From Cricetomys ansorgei (taxonomy: Eukaryota; Chordata; Mammalia; Rodentia; Nesomyidae): DNA of 64,000 bases. The DNA lies in assembly GCA_026225945.1 (NCBI GenBank), contig JAMJFZ010002895.1, positions 104,522 to 168,521 of the forward strand, read 5' to 3'. Shown in pieces: positions 1 to 10,641 of this stretch. Numbering within the stretch: the stretch's first letter is position 1; each line of letters opens with the position of its first letter. The notes under the pieces were generated by a model, which was not told the DNA's origin, ran no database searches, and worked only from the letters and a program-made list of their open reading frames with translations. Made by a program: the position numbers and the translations under genes.

Positions 1-118
1 CTGACTCTGTAGACCAGGCTGGCCTAGATCGAACTCACAGCGAGTCTCCTGCCTCTGCCTCCCAAGTGCTGGGATTAAAGTCGTTCACCACCATCACCGG
101 CTTTTTTTTTTAAAAGAC
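1..118 (-). mobile_element. B1 SINE, cut by window edge
   Basis: Antisense B1: gtagaccaggctggcct, then gcctctgcctcccaagtgct and gggattaaag, with a T-run at the end. The tail of the element lies outside the window. Confidence 0.9.
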
Positions 119-232
119 AGGGTGTTGCTCTGTAGCCCAGGGTATGCTAGCCTGAAATTTAAGGCAATCTCCTGCCTCGGTCTCCAAAAGTGCTAGGATT
201 ATAATCACGAGTCACCGTGACTCGTAAGACCC
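113..232 (-). mobile_element. Diverged B1-like SINE
   Basis: An older antisense B1 directly follows the first (agacagggtgttgctctgta, ctcctgcctcggtctccaaa). It is about as long as a full B1 but heavily mutated. Confidence 0.65.
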
Positions 233-261
233 AAACGCTTAAAATTACAAAACAACATGCA

Positions 262-342
262 TCAGCATGGGCTAGAGATATAACTCACCTGCCAAGCACA
301 AGCAAGGGCCTGATTCATCCACTGCACTGTGGAAAAAAAAAA
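262..342 (+). mobile_element. ID-like SINE
   Basis: gggctagagatataactcac, then aagcacaagcaagggcctga, and an A-run at 331-340. This is the tRNA-derived ID layout with a short A tail. Confidence 0.65.
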
Positions 343-372
343 GATAACAGTATCTCAGTGCCTTGTACTTGC

Positions 373-579
373 CTCATCTAGTGGATCTACGTCTGTCTTT
401 CTCATCTGAATAAGTACATCATATGCCTGCTGGAGCGCTCTGACCTTACGGTGAGAAACTCTAACATAGGCTGTGAGACAGATAAACCACACACTGTAAC
501 AATGACTGAACAGACACTTGGCCCATTGTGGTGGATTAGTATAACATCTCTTTGCCAACTTATGAGCTGTTTTTATCTC
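373..579 (-). pseudogene. Dennd4a: Dennd4a-like exon, 69 codons, GC splice donor
   Basis: This 207-bp exon is open for exactly 69 codons. It starts after the acceptor ttctctttatag and ends ...CCACTAGATGAG followed by GCAAGT. It encodes [12 protein letters not shown] at its start and [10 protein letters not shown] at its end, with the hydrophobic run [11 protein letters not shown] between. Phase is 0 at both ends, so it joins cleanly to the preceding exon ending KRTKQ. The donor is GC, not GT; AG|GCAAGT is the usual context of the minor GC-AG intron class, so the donor may work. The next exon would lie beyond the window. On its own this exon shows no damage. Confidence 0.85.
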
Positions 580-1194
580 CTATAAAGAGAATAAATAAAA
601 TATCATTGTAGTCATTAAAATCCATGTGAATGAAGAAGAGAAAAAGAAAAGGTAAGCTTTGTAAACTTAGACTTTAAAAATTAAGCATTTTATAGTCTTA
701 CCTGTGTGCCACATGGTTCCATGAACTTTGATTTCTAGCCCAGCTTCTTAAACTGTGGAGCATAACCCCAAATGGAGTTGTGTAAGTGAATGTGAGAGCC
801 AAGATTACAGCAATGGTAAAAAGTCTGAGTACACAGTGGCCAAAGGTAACTCAAAGTCAGACATGTAAAGATTCCAAGGTGTTTCTGAGTGCTCACTCTG
901 CTCCATCACGTCTGCATTGAACACATATCGCCACATCACAAACGCCGACAGACACTGCCTGAAATGCCCATACTCTTATTCAGTACAACCGAATGTCCGG
1001 AATCCAGTGTTTTCACAACACGTGTAGTTCCTTGCTCTTCATAATGGCCTAATTGTAGAGAAAAACTATTTCCCTATCACTACCCCTCAGTATGTAATAT
1101 CAAGGAAGGGTTTGGTACACCAGCTCGTATTTGTATGCCTGCATGTGGAATGAGGCTGAGGCCACTAACCCTCAGGTGTCAGTCCTCATGTATT
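580..1194. other. Unassigned single-copy-like sequence
   Basis: Intronic sequence of the Dennd4a-like locus. A donor-like GTAAGA on the minus strand near 697-702 has no supporting open exon that fits the neighbouring phases. Nothing else was recognised. Confidence 0.5.
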
Positions 1195-1415
1195 AGTCAC
1201 CCTGCTTTTTCGTTTGTTTCATTTCTTTGGTAGACTCTCCCACTGACATGGGCCTCTCTGATTAGACAAGACTGGATACCCACAAGCCCTGAGGACCCTC
1301 TTGTCTCTGTGATGACAGTGAGCACTACCTCATCTGGTTCTTGCATGTGGACTCTGAGGCCAGAACTCAGGTCCTCATGCTTGTGCACTGAGCACTGGCC
1401 AACTGAGTTACATGG
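1195..1415 (-). mobile_element. B4 SINE
   Basis: Antisense B4: a B1-like part (about 1220-1310) followed by the ID-like part (aactcaggtcctcatgcttg, then caactgagttac). B4 is an ID-B1 fusion family. Confidence 0.7.
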
Positions 1416-1984
1416 TGCTTTGGTTTTGGACTGTATTACATTAGAATGCTGTCTTGTTTGGGCTGCTCGCTTGAGTTTTATTTTTAAGAAGTCATTCAAC
1501 GATTAAGACAGAATTTCCAATAACTTCTAGGCTGGTCCTAAACATACTTTTGTTATTTTGTACTATACGTTTATGCAAAGTGGCACTGTCAGCACTAAAG
1601 TATAAAAGTATAAAATACCGATCAACTCTGAAAAACATTGAATATGCTATATATCCTGCAATATCAAAGATTCAGTCAAGGTTTAATTCTTCATGTAAAA
1701 ACAAGATCATCTCATTAGTATGCAAATTCGTTCTGATTGTTGATGTCAAGTAATTACATATTACACACATAAATATAACACATGCACACACAAGAATTAC
1801 TTAGAATATTTTTTTATGATACTTAGGATCATGTAACAATTTCTTAGGTGAAAAGCAGTCATAAGTGAAAATAGTTTAAGAAACCTTGGTTTACAGTGAT
1901 ATTTTACACTATTCTGCAACTATCTGTTGGCAACTGTTGGATTCTAAAGGACTAGACATTCCTTAAGAGCAAACACTATCCATC
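1416..1984. other. AT-rich unassigned sequence
   Basis: I see only AT-rich, gene-poor sequence here, with many stops in every frame. Confidence 0.5.
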
Positions 1985-2057
1985 TTTAACGTCTGATCTT
2001 CCTGCCTCTACCTCCCAAATGCTGGGATTATAGGCATGCACCTTGGTGTCTGGCTCT
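1985..2057 (-). mobile_element. Partial B1 SINE
   Basis: Antisense B1 left end: ctgcctctacctcccaaatg, then gctgggattataggcatgca. Confidence 0.8.
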
Positions 2058-2059
2058 CT

Positions 2060-2335
2060 TAATTATTTTTTAGCACACATGAGAGAGAGAGAGCAAGAAA
2101 GAGAAAGAGAGAGAGAGACACAGAGAGAGAGAGACAGTGAGAGAGAGAGACAGAGAGAGAGTGTGTGTGTAAAATGGGTGCATGTATGTACATGGCCCAT
2201 GGCTCACGTACAGGGGTCAGAGAACAGCCTATGGAACCATTCGTTTCTTCCACCTTTAGATGTGCTCTGGGGGTGATCTCAGGTCACCAGGCTTGCACAG
2301 CAGAGCCTTCCTTTCACCAGCCCTCCTCTAGTCTT
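2060..2335 (-). mobile_element. B3-like SINE with GA/TG microsatellite
   Basis: Antisense B2/B3-type element: caggggtcagagaacagcct, ctcaggtcaccaggcttg, ccagccct. A GA-rich microsatellite occupies 2080-2160, ending in a short TG run at 2161-2170. Confidence 0.7.
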
Positions 2336-2486
2336 TAGAAGCAATATTTTTCTCATTCTTCTCTCTACCAACAATAAAGATGCCCTAGGTTATCCCTGCC
2401 AAGATTTGCACCTAATTCTCCCTCCTGAATTTATTATCTATATTGATTCTCTTACTGAGTAGGTCTTTAAAAAATAACTGGTCCAA

Positions 2487-2575
2487 AGCTAGACATTGTG
2501 GTTTAAAAACGTAACCCTAGTACTCAGAAGGCCAAGGCAGAAGAATTTCAGTTCATGCTGAAGAACAGTGTATAA
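2487..2575 (+). mobile_element. B1-like fragment
   Basis: Old plus-strand B1 remnant (cattgtggtttaaaaacgta, aaggccaaggcagaagaatt). Confidence 0.5.
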
Positions 2576-2694
2576 AAGAAGCGATGCTAATGCAGCTCAG
2601 CATAGTTCATTCTTTTATCCCTAATTCAGATCTCCAGTAAGGTAAAATGTCTAGGCTGTCCTGTGTTAACTCTCTGATGTAGTACTGGCTACAC

Positions 2695-3505
2695 TGTATG
2701 TAAGACACAAAGGAAATACAAACCAAAGCTACAGTATCACAAATATGAGGTATCACTTCATATTCACCAGGTGGTGAATTTTAAAATTTTTTTAAAAAAA
2801 TTTTAAAAAGTAATTTTTAAAAAGCAAATCACAAGAACTGAGAAGGCTATTGTAAAATCAGAATCCTTGAACAATGTTATTGGAAATGTAAAATGGCACA
2901 GTCATTCTGGAAAAAAAGCTTAATATTTCCTCAAAAGATTAAATAGAGAATTACTACACAATAAATACAGCAGCTCTTCCTAGATATGAAACATAAAATC
3001 CACTTGGCAACCACACACAAAACAGCAACGTCAACCGCTATGGGCATGCAGTGGAGTATCATCAGTCAAAATGAAGCACTATGCGTGCTGGAGGATGGAC
3101 AGACCTTGGAAAGGTTATACAACGTCAGTGCTTCTCAGCGTTCTGATCGTGCGACCCTTTAACTGTTGACTCGTGTTGTGGTGACCCCCAACCATAGAAT
3201 TATGTTTGCTACTGTTATGAATCATAATATAAATATCCGATATACAGACATATCACACCTGTAGAGACAGAAAATTGATTAGTTGTTGCAGAGGGTAGTG
3301 GGTAAAAGGGTGTGGGGGCTTGTGGCTAAAAGATGTGAGCTTTTCTTCTGGAGTTATTTGTATCTCTTAAACTAACAGAGGTGGTGGTTGCACAACCCTG
3401 AAAATACATTACAAGTCCTGGAGTGGGAGAGAGGCTACTGAATTATACATACTTTAAGTTGATAAACTGTGTGGTAGATGAGTTCTATCACAATAAAGTT
3501 ATATA
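2695..3505 (+). mobile_element. Old L1 3' end
   Basis: The end of an L1 ORF2 and its 3' UTR, much decayed: gtaaaatggcacagtcattc, gcagtggagtatcatcagtc, ggtggtggttgcacaaccct and tctatcacaataaagtta. It is interrupted near 3128-3256 by a URR1 element, so the L1 is older than that insertion. Confidence 0.75.
3127..3258 (-). mobile_element. URR1-type hAT (Charlie) element
   Basis: The terminal motif is cagtgcttctcagcgttctg; inside are gtgcgaccctttaactgttg, gtgacccccaaccatagaat and gctactgttatgaatcataa. This is a non-autonomous rodent hAT fossil. Its reverse complement (for example ggtcaccacaacacgag and gctgagaagcactg) shows the same motifs as the 45-64 kb array, so it serves as an in-window reference for that array's origin. 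Confidence 0.8.
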
Positions 3506-3508
3506 TAT

Positions 3509-3598
3509 GCTGGTCTCAAACTCAGAGATCTGCCTGCCTCTGCCTCCTCTGCCTCTGCCTCTGCCTCCAGAGTGCATATACCACCACCATTTGGCTAA
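3509..3598 (-). mobile_element. Partial B1 SINE
   Basis: Antisense B1: tgctggtctcaaactcagag, with the motif ctgcctctgcctc locally repeated, a small internal duplication. Confidence 0.75.
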
Positions 3599-3634
3599 GT
3601 TATATACTTTTTATTTTATTTCTTTTAAGTTTTC

Positions 3635-3772
3635 AGACAGGGTCTCACTATGTAGTGCTGCCTTGCCTGGAACTCACTCTATAGACCAGGCTGAGCTCAA
3701 ACTCTTAGTAATTCTCCTGTCTTTGCTCCTGAGTGCTGGGATCAAAAGTGTGTGCCACCATGTCCAACAAAG
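3635..3772 (-). mobile_element. B1 SINE
   Basis: Nearly full antisense B1: cagacagggtctcactatgt, atagaccaggctgagctcaa, gagtgctgggatcaaaagtg. Confidence 0.85.
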
Positions 3773-3981
3773 TTATAGTTTTCTCAAGGTATGTTTGGTC
3801 TAAGACTTCTCTTAAATGTAAATGAATGTTTAAACTTTAGTTTCAGTATCAAGTAGGGTACACGAAATGCAGTTAAAGTCATGCAACCATACAGGGCCTT
3901 CAAATGGCTGCCGAGGCTTCCATGATACAAGCTGCGTGCCACATGCACATTTTACATTTTCAATGATAAAGCGTATCTGAC

Positions 3982-4114
3982 CTGTTTGGTCCTTTTAGCC
4001 ACGAGAGCAGGGCTGTATGTGATGCTGCTCCCCGGAGGATGTCTGCTGAAGCACAGTTTCGGCTCCTGTGGGCTTTCAAAGAGCTGAAGATCCAGTCTCG
4101 GAAAGCGCGTGTAA
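3982..4114 (-). pseudogene. Dennd4a: Dennd4a-like exon, 133 bp
   Basis: The exon has one base plus 44 codons, between an acceptor (cttttatttag) at 4115-4116 and a GTCAGA donor at 3980-3981. It encodes [23 protein letters not shown] and AKRTKQ. The reading frame is open and ends in phase 0, matching the start of the 373-579 exon. The incoming phase (one base completing a codon) needs an upstream exon ending with two bases of a codon, which agrees with the 6263 end of the previous exon. In the family a further stretch rich in acidic residues normally precedes this segment; I could not find it between 4115 and 6262. Confidence 0.85.
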
Positions 4115-4116
4115 CT

Positions 4117-4880
4117 AAATAAAAGCAAAAGATAGTACTGCCTATTTAAAATCCATAAAATTCTTTAATCACTCAGTATTTAGGTAAATATTCTAAACCT
4201 CAACTATTATCCAATAATATTCCTTAAAACTCTTTACAGTTTGATTCAAAGTACGAGAAACCACAGCTAGAAGCTACAGGATGTTCTATCTAGAAACTCT
4301 AGAAGCTCTAGAAATGCCTACCTATTTGTTATTTTCAACCAGTTTCTTAAAAAAAATCCCTGACATCTTACTTAAAAAGAGTTCATAACTCTTTCAATAA
4401 AATCCATACGTTCAAGGATGATTGTATTTAAAAATCAGTATACTTTATAATCAAGTTTTTCTTTTAAGTTTAGTTTATACCAGTATTTAAAAGAAAAAAA
4501 TAGTCTTTTATTTTAAAGATTCATCATGGTTTAACCAGTTCTTTATACTGCTGAGTATTTTTTAGTTACTTCAGAATATTGTCAATTGACTGTCTTTGTA
4601 TGCATCTCCTTGTAAACACTTTCAATTTCTTAGAATGAATGGAAGCTACAGTGTTTCTCATGAAAACTGAACTTCCTAACACACGCTCCACAGCACAGTG
4701 CAGTCCTGCCGCTCCTGTTAACAGTCTGGTGTGCATTTCTTTGAATGCTAGAAAAACCGAGTCTTTTTCATAAGACTGACTCTCCTTGGAAACTTGTCTA
4801 CTGACTGTCTTTGGGAAATTTTCTTCTCAGAAAGACTGCCTTTTCCTACTTGATTGTAAGTTAATGGGTCAATACCAAAA
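4117..4880. other. Unassigned intronic sequence
   Basis: The minus strand from about 4810 down to about 4565 is free of stops in one frame (reading for example LLTGAAGLHCAVERVL), but the peptide is not recognised, no matching splice sites are seen, and it does not fit the missing Dennd4a exon. The rest is AT-rich and unassigned. Confidence 0.4.
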
Positions 4881-5125
4881 GCCTCAAACACACATATTTA
4901 AGAAAGCAGGGCAGCTGCAGATGCTTGTTACCCAGTGCAGCTGGGGAGGGGACTGCAGAGGCAGAAGATTGCTGGAGCTGCTTGCAACCAGCGCAGCGCT
5001 GGGCTCAGTGAGAGACCCTACCTTAAAGGAACATGACAGAGTGGCACAGCAGGACACCCAAAATCCTCCTCTGGCCTCTGCACAGACACACCACCACACA
5101 TGTGTGAGTAAACCTCACACACACA
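4880..5125 (+). mobile_element. B4-like SINE
   Basis: Plus-strand B4 3' portion: gctcagtgagagaccctacc, then ctcctctggcctctgcacag, then a CA-rich tail. Confidence 0.6.
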
Positions 5126-5267
5126 CAAAGTTTTTTTTTCAATACCAGGCATACACACAAACATTTCTCAGTTTAGTTTTTGGTCCTATATGCTTACAGC
5201 ATATTTGTCTTGTGGCTTTCGAGACAGAGTTAGTTTTCTTCCTTTCCCTCCCTTCCTTCCTTTCACT

Positions 5268-5402
5268 CTTTGAGACAGGTCTTACTGTGTAGCCACAGCC
5301 TGCCTAGAACTTGATGTGTAGTCTAAGCAGGCCCCAAACTTCCCATGTTCCTGTCTTCACCTCTCATGCAGGGCGATTACAGGCATGTGTCATCATACTT
5401 GA
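5268..5402 (-). mobile_element. B1-like SINE
   Basis: Old antisense B1: gagacaggtcttactgtgta, ggcgattacaggcatgtgtc. A CT-rich stretch precedes it. Confidence 0.65.
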
Positions 5403-5635
5403 TTTTGATTGGCTATTTCATAAATAAATCTTATTCAAACATGGTTTCTAGGTATATGAATCACTGAAGGTCAATAAAAATTAAAACATAATACTCAACC
5501 ATTTGTGGATGTAGTCTCAAATCTTATATATGATTTGTGTAAATAAGTGGCTCCTTGATCTATTTAGAAAAATTGTGAAACCTATCAAAAATTAGAAGGA
5601 CAAGTGTACTTAATTTCTCACTGTTAAAAGTCAAG

Positions 5636-5945
5636 GGCTAGGCATAGGGGTACATGTTATAATCTCCCCAGTATCTGGGAGGCAGAGGTACAATTCCAAG
5701 TTCTAAGCCAGCTTAGTCTTACTCTACAGAGGAAATTCCAGTCCAGCCTGGGTAACACAGCAAGACCCTATCAAAAGAAAAAGCAAGTGGTGTGGGGTTG
5801 GAGAAGAGGTGACACAAGCCTGAAATTACAGCACTTGGAAGGTGGAGGCAGAAGGAGAGAGAAGGAGTTCAAGTCATCCTTAGTTATGTAGCAAGTTCAA
5901 AGCCAGTCTGTGTTACATGAGACTCTGGCTCAAAGGAAACCTTGA
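5636..5945 (+). mobile_element. Two tandem old B1 SINEs
   Basis: Two plus-strand B1 copies lie head to tail (about 5636-5785 and 5795-5945). Each shows the central ggaggcagagg or ggtggaggcag and an A-rich end (agaccctatcaaaagaaaaa; actctggctcaaaggaaa). Confidence 0.7.
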
Positions 5946-6188
5946 ACAATAACAAAAAAAGCCTTAAAGATACAGACAAAGTATTCTGAAAGACATTATA
6001 GCAAGAAGATATAATACACCACTACCCATAAATCCATAGCTTTTTAGTAACGCTAATTGTATGCCATTCATTAAAAAAAAGTAAGACTTAGACAGGTAAG
6101 GATAGATTCTTGACACTTAACAGGCTCAGAGAGAAAGTGAACCAAGTACAGAGGGAAGTAGATACCACAGAGGAAATAGCTGTCACCG

Positions 6189-6199
6189 TCTCTCTCTCC

Positions 6200-6258
<59 letters not shown>
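6189..6258. repeat. (TC)n(AC)n microsatellite
   Basis: A CT run passes into a CA run that ends two bases before a possible splice donor of the Dennd4a-like exon (GT at 6261-6262 on the minus strand). Confidence 0.95.
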
Positions 6259-6261
<3 letters not shown>

Positions 6262-6262
6262 C

Positions 6263-6430
6263 CTGTCTTCATATAAATCAAACTTTACCTTCTCCATGCA
6301 GCCATCAAAAAATGCCAATCCAGTATCTTTATCACTTACAAAGCTGCACTCTTCAATGAAATGAATAAAGTCTGTGTTTTGGATAAGAGTATAGAATTTA
6401 GTATAGGCACGATCCCGACTTTTAAAAGTC
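6263..6430 (-). pseudogene. Dennd4a: Dennd4a-like exon with compensating indels
   Basis: After the acceptor ttttctttag (AG at 6431-6432) the exon encodes [12 protein letters not shown], then [15 protein letters not shown] and [10 protein letters not shown]. Between these blocks the local reading IQNTD replaces the family motif; the other frame there reads LLSKTQ, which matches the family. So two small deletions, about 2 bp then 1 bp, shift and restore the frame. The start also lacks one base relative to the frame set by the upstream exon (TTTTAAAAGTC where one more A is expected). The end is uncertain: GTAAAG after 6289 and GTTTTG after 6263 are both possible donors. The second keeps family-like residues KVKFD and the right phase, but lies directly against the TG microsatellite. 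Confidence 0.75.
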
Positions 6431-6669
6431 CTAAAGAAAACAGAATTATAACAAATTTTAAAGAGGAACGAATGTCATATCAAACATTTCATATCAAACA
6501 CTTATCTATATTATATTCCCTTAATACAAACCCACATTTATCAGAATTCCTAATAATCACATAAAACTCTTTGATTCAACCATGAAAACCCCTGATACTG
6601 CTCTTTTCACTGAACGATGAATTATCTAAGGAACCTAAGCCTGATGCCCTTGGACAGAAACTCTTCTCT

Positions 6670-6816
6670 GGCTGGGCCAGCACACCTTTAATCCTGGCAC
6701 TGGGAAAGCAGAGGCAGGCAGATCTCTGAGTTCTGAGCTCAAGACTAGCTTGCTCTACAGAGCAAGTTCCTGGACAGCCAGGGCTACATAGAAAGATCCT
6801 GTCTCAAAAAACTGAA
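6670..6816 (+). mobile_element. B1 SINE
   Basis: Full plus-strand B1: cacacctttaatcctggcac, gcagaggcaggcagatctct, gatcctgtctcaaaaaactg. Confidence 0.9.
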
Positions 6817-7239
6817 CACAGAAAAAAAAATCTTCTAGACTCTACAACTCTTAAGCCAATGGCTAATATTTAATGGGTCAAGTTTCTTCCTCTATCAGAC
6901 CATCATATATTTTATCAGACAAGGTAAAAATTTCTGTGCAGTTTAAGTTCAACCACGTGGCTAGCGGTCCATTGTTTTACTGAGGTCGGCAGCCTCCCCT
7001 TCAGTGACTGAAGATCCGGTACTTATTCAAGTCTTCTCACTCCCACCCTCATCACTGTTAGCCACTCCTGGGATCTGGATATGAAGTGTCACATGAAATG
7101 GCTCACATTTTGAGGCCTCATCCATAGCTGGTGGCAAACATAGAGGTGACTGGATCATTCACCAATGGTTTAACCCATTTAGTTCATATTTCATATGATA
7201 TATCAGTAGGTGACTAGAGGCACTTTTGTCTTAAGATTT

Positions 7240-7244
7240 ATTTG

Positions 7245-7293
<49 letters not shown>

Positions 7294-7447
7294 ACCTGTG
7301 TGCAGGCATCCTAGGAGGCCAGAAGAAGACGCTGGATCCCTGGAACTGGAGTTAAATGCAGGGAGCTGTCAAACACGGGTGCTGGGAAATAAACTCGGGT
7401 TTTCTACAAGCTCAGTTTGCTCTCTTAACTGCAAAGCCATCTCTCCA
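7240..7447 (-). mobile_element. B2/B3-like SINE with TG repeat
   Basis: A TG run (7247-7290) is followed by antisense B2/B3 sequence: gaggccagaagaagacgctg, aactggagttaaatgcaggg, ctcttaactgcaaagccatc. Confidence 0.75.
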
Positions 7448-7562
7448 TTTTTGGGGCAGGGTCTCACTATGCAGCATTGGCTGCCCTTGAACTCACAGAG
7501 ATTTGCCTTCCTATGCCTCTTGCACGCTGGGTTTAAAGGCATGTACCACCAAGCCCATTCTA
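7448..7562 (-). mobile_element. B1 SINE
   Basis: Antisense B1 inserted directly behind the previous element: ggcagggtctcactatgcag, gaactcacagagatttgcct, ttaaaggcatgtaccaccaa. Confidence 0.8.
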
Positions 7563-8760
7563 TTTAATCTTAAAGATTGACATTTTAACTATCTGAAATA
7601 GACCTCCATACAACATCTTTTAAAATATGGCTTTTAGGGCACTTTTTTGGGTCTGTCTTTTTTTGATGCCTTAGGGAATTTGGTATTACTCATTCCCACC
7701 CCCTTGACTTATTCACCAACAGATAAGTTATTATATAAAATAAAAGTAAATTATGGGGGGAAGTGGGGAGAGAGGGAGGAGAAAGAATGGAGGGGAGGAG
7801 GAAGGAGAGGACAGGCCATGTTTGGTGCTATGTGCCAACATTTCTGAACTGAAATTGTAAATAATCAAGCCTCCAGACCTGTGCTGTTTATTTCAGTAAC
7901 TATAGGTGGTGATAAACCACCTTAAAGGTGCTAACGGAACTGTCCTGTAAGCTATAAACACATAATGCATCTCAAAGGCAATATGAAAATAAGGGATATA
8001 AGGATATTTCATCAGTAATTAAAATTGTTTGGTTCTACATTGAAATGAAACTGTTTTTGGTATGTTAGAGAAAATACAGCTATAATTAACTTTCCTTGGT
8101 TGTTAACACTTTGATTGTGGCTACTAGAATTTTAAAACTATATGTGTGGCTCACTCACATGGAATTTCTACTGGGCAAAGTGGCTCTTGAAACAATCAAA
8201 GGTTTCCAAGAAATAGACAAGATGGGAATGTTGAATACAACACAATGAGGTAGCAGCTCATACATGTTAAGTGTGGGGAATTCTAAAGGTAACAACAGCG
8301 ACAGGGTAAATGATAGCCTGTTCACATTGTACTTTAAATGAAACGGAGAGGAAGGGAATGGACGGGGTAAATAAAATTGCTCGAGTTAAAAGACAGCCAT
8401 GTGAAGGTATAGCATATGTGTCTGCATAAAAAGTTGAGGCAAAGCCACTACCCGATTTCCATCCATTCTTCACTTTGTTACGTCTTCTGGAAAGATCTGT
8501 TATCAAGTTAGCACCCTCATGTAATCAACACTATAATACCTGTAGTACTTCATTGTCTAATGTCTAGTTCCCTAGAACAAGTGCTGTACTGTATATATAA
8601 AACCTCAGATAATGTCACTCTCAGAGACAGGAGAGAATAAGTTAGTCAGTGACCCACTACTGTCCATAGAAGTCAATATTCTTAGGCTGTTATTTAAGAC
8701 TACCAGTAACCTGAATATAATCTTAAATTTGATTTTTCCATCTCATCTTTTTAAAAATAA
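7563..8760. other. Unassigned sequence
   Basis: AT-rich sequence with a G/A-rich patch at 7755-7815. No gene, repeat family or splice pattern was recognised. Confidence 0.5.
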
Positions 8761-8764
8761 TTCA

Positions 8765-8941
8765 TTTTTATTTTATGTGCATGTATGTTTTGCCTGCATG
8801 TGTATCTGTTCAAAGGTGTTGAATCCCCTGGACCTGGAGTTACAGACAGTTGTGAGCTGCCATGTGGGTGCTGGGAGTTGAACTCAGGACCTCTGGAAGA
8901 ACAGCCAGTGCTCTTAACCACTGAGCCATCTCTCCAGCCCC
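8765..8941 (-). mobile_element. B2 SINE
   Basis: Well-kept antisense B2: catgtgggtgctgggagttg, ctcttaaccactgagccatc and tctccagcccc at its tRNA-derived end. Confidence 0.9.
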
Positions 8942-8984
8942 ATAATCTTTAACATTTAATTTTTGGGGGGAGAGGAGACAAACA

Positions 8985-9305
8985 TATTTTTATGAGTTGG
9001 ACTGCATTAAAAAACTTCATACGCTAAAGTCCTAACCCCTATTACTTCAAATATGCAAACATTTGGAAACAAAGTCTTTAAAATCAATTACAGACTTAAA
9101 ATGAAGTGACTGGATGGGCCCTGCTCTGATATGATTGGTGTCCCATGAGAGGAAATTTAGAACCAAAGTGGTAAAAAATAGCCATATGTAGGCCAAGAAG
9201 AGAGGCCTCAGAAGAAACCTTGATCTCAGTCTACGTTCAAAACTGTCAAAAAATAAACCAGCCTCTGGTACTTTCCTACTGCAGCCCCAGAGGAATCTGA
9301 GGGTT
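8985..9305 (+). mobile_element. MaLR-type LTR
   Basis: Typical MaLR phrases are visible: gatatgattggtgtcccatg, gagaggcctcagaagaaacc, aataaaccagcctctggtac and ctgcagccccagaggaatct. It is a solo, decayed element. Confidence 0.6.
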
Positions 9306-9590
9306 CCTGTTTTACCACCAATGGTGCGACATAAATTACCATAAATACTTAAGGCACTTTTACTAGCTGCTCTCCAGACTCCTACTCATTCTGCACTGCT
9401 ACTACAGAACACCATCATTTCATATTAGATAGGAGGGCCTTAGTCTTCATAAAGTCTTTAGAAATGGCCAAGAAGAAATTCAAACTCAGATGTGACTTTT
9501 AATTCCAATGGATTACTACAAAATACTTTCAGTTATTTTCTATTTTATAAAGAAGTCTTCCAAAATTACCCATTTGAAAGAATGCTTCCA

Positions 9591-9776
9591 GTTGGGCATG
9601 GTGGCATACACCTTTAATCACAGGCAGGTAAATCTCTGTGAGTTCAAGGTCTGCCTGGTCTACTGAGTGAGTTCCAGGACAGTTAGGACTACAAAGAGAA
9701 ACCCTGTCTCAAAAAATAGAGAGAGACAGGGAGGGAGAGAAAGAGAGAAAGGAAAGGAGGGAGGGAGAGAGAAGGC
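9591..9776 (+). mobile_element. B1 SINE with GA-rich tail
   Basis: Plus-strand B1 (gggcatggtggcatacacct, tgagttccaggacagttagg, accctgtctcaaaaaataga). A purine microsatellite has grown from the A tail at 9719-9775. Confidence 0.85.
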
Positions 9777-10088
9777 TTCCTTTTTAATGAGTTCTTAAAT
9801 CATCAGAATTATTGACTGTATAAAATCCCTTTCCTTGAATATATGTTCTATCTTCATAAGATTAAAGTGCTTCCTGCTTAGTATTCCACAGAGGCAGATT
9901 TTATATTGCTTTGCATCCCTATAAACTAGTCAGACTCAGACTCAGTATGAGAAGACTAAATACATAACTGGCCAGTCAAGCTGAAAGCACGAATTCTAAA
10001 GGCAAAGGAAAAATGCAGATCTTAGAGGTTTCTTTTGAAAAAGTGAATGCCAGGTAAAACTCCAGAACAGACTTTTTAGATGACTATA

Positions 10089-10141
<53 letters not shown>
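10089..10141. repeat. (AT)n microsatellite
   Basis: An uninterrupted AT run of about 50 bp, able to extrude as a cruciform. Confidence 0.95.
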
Positions 10142-10143
<2 letters not shown>

Positions 10144-10641
10144 TATATTTTTATATGAATATTCATGTAAGATGCAAGGCCCAAACAACACAAATGAGTA
10201 GCCCAGTAACAGTAAAAATGTGATCACTAAAACAATGTATGTTTCCTTGGGAACAAAGGTACAGTTTTCAAAATGAATAAAAACTAGTGACTTCAGTCTG
10301 GAAAATATTTGCTGAGGGATCTTTTAAAGAAACAAACTGCAGAACTGAGGGAAGAAAGACCAGTCCCGGGTGTCTTCAGAGATGACATCATATGGGACTG
10401 TGAACATATAAACTACAATGGACTCTAAAATTTAAATACCTGTGGTTTTAGATTTTTCAGGAAAAATAATGGGGTATAAAATTTTGAAATTCTCTACTAA
10501 TAGAGCAAGGTTACAAACCATGGACATTCTTACATTTAAATATGAATTTCTAGGAATGTAGCAAATATGTATGAGGTAGCAACACTAAAATGAAACACAT
10601 TTTCCTTCAATGAAGATAATTGTGATTTCACTGACACTCAC

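Noticed and set aside
2043..2276. Open frames rich in RERERE or SLSLS
   Set aside because: Translation of GA/CT microsatellites; likewise at 6.1, 11.8, 15.8, 23.3, 42.0, 44.0 and 46.6 kb.
4565..4810. Stop-free minus-strand stretch considered as the missing Dennd4a exon
   Set aside because: The peptide does not resemble the family, and no acceptor and donor of the right phase flank it.
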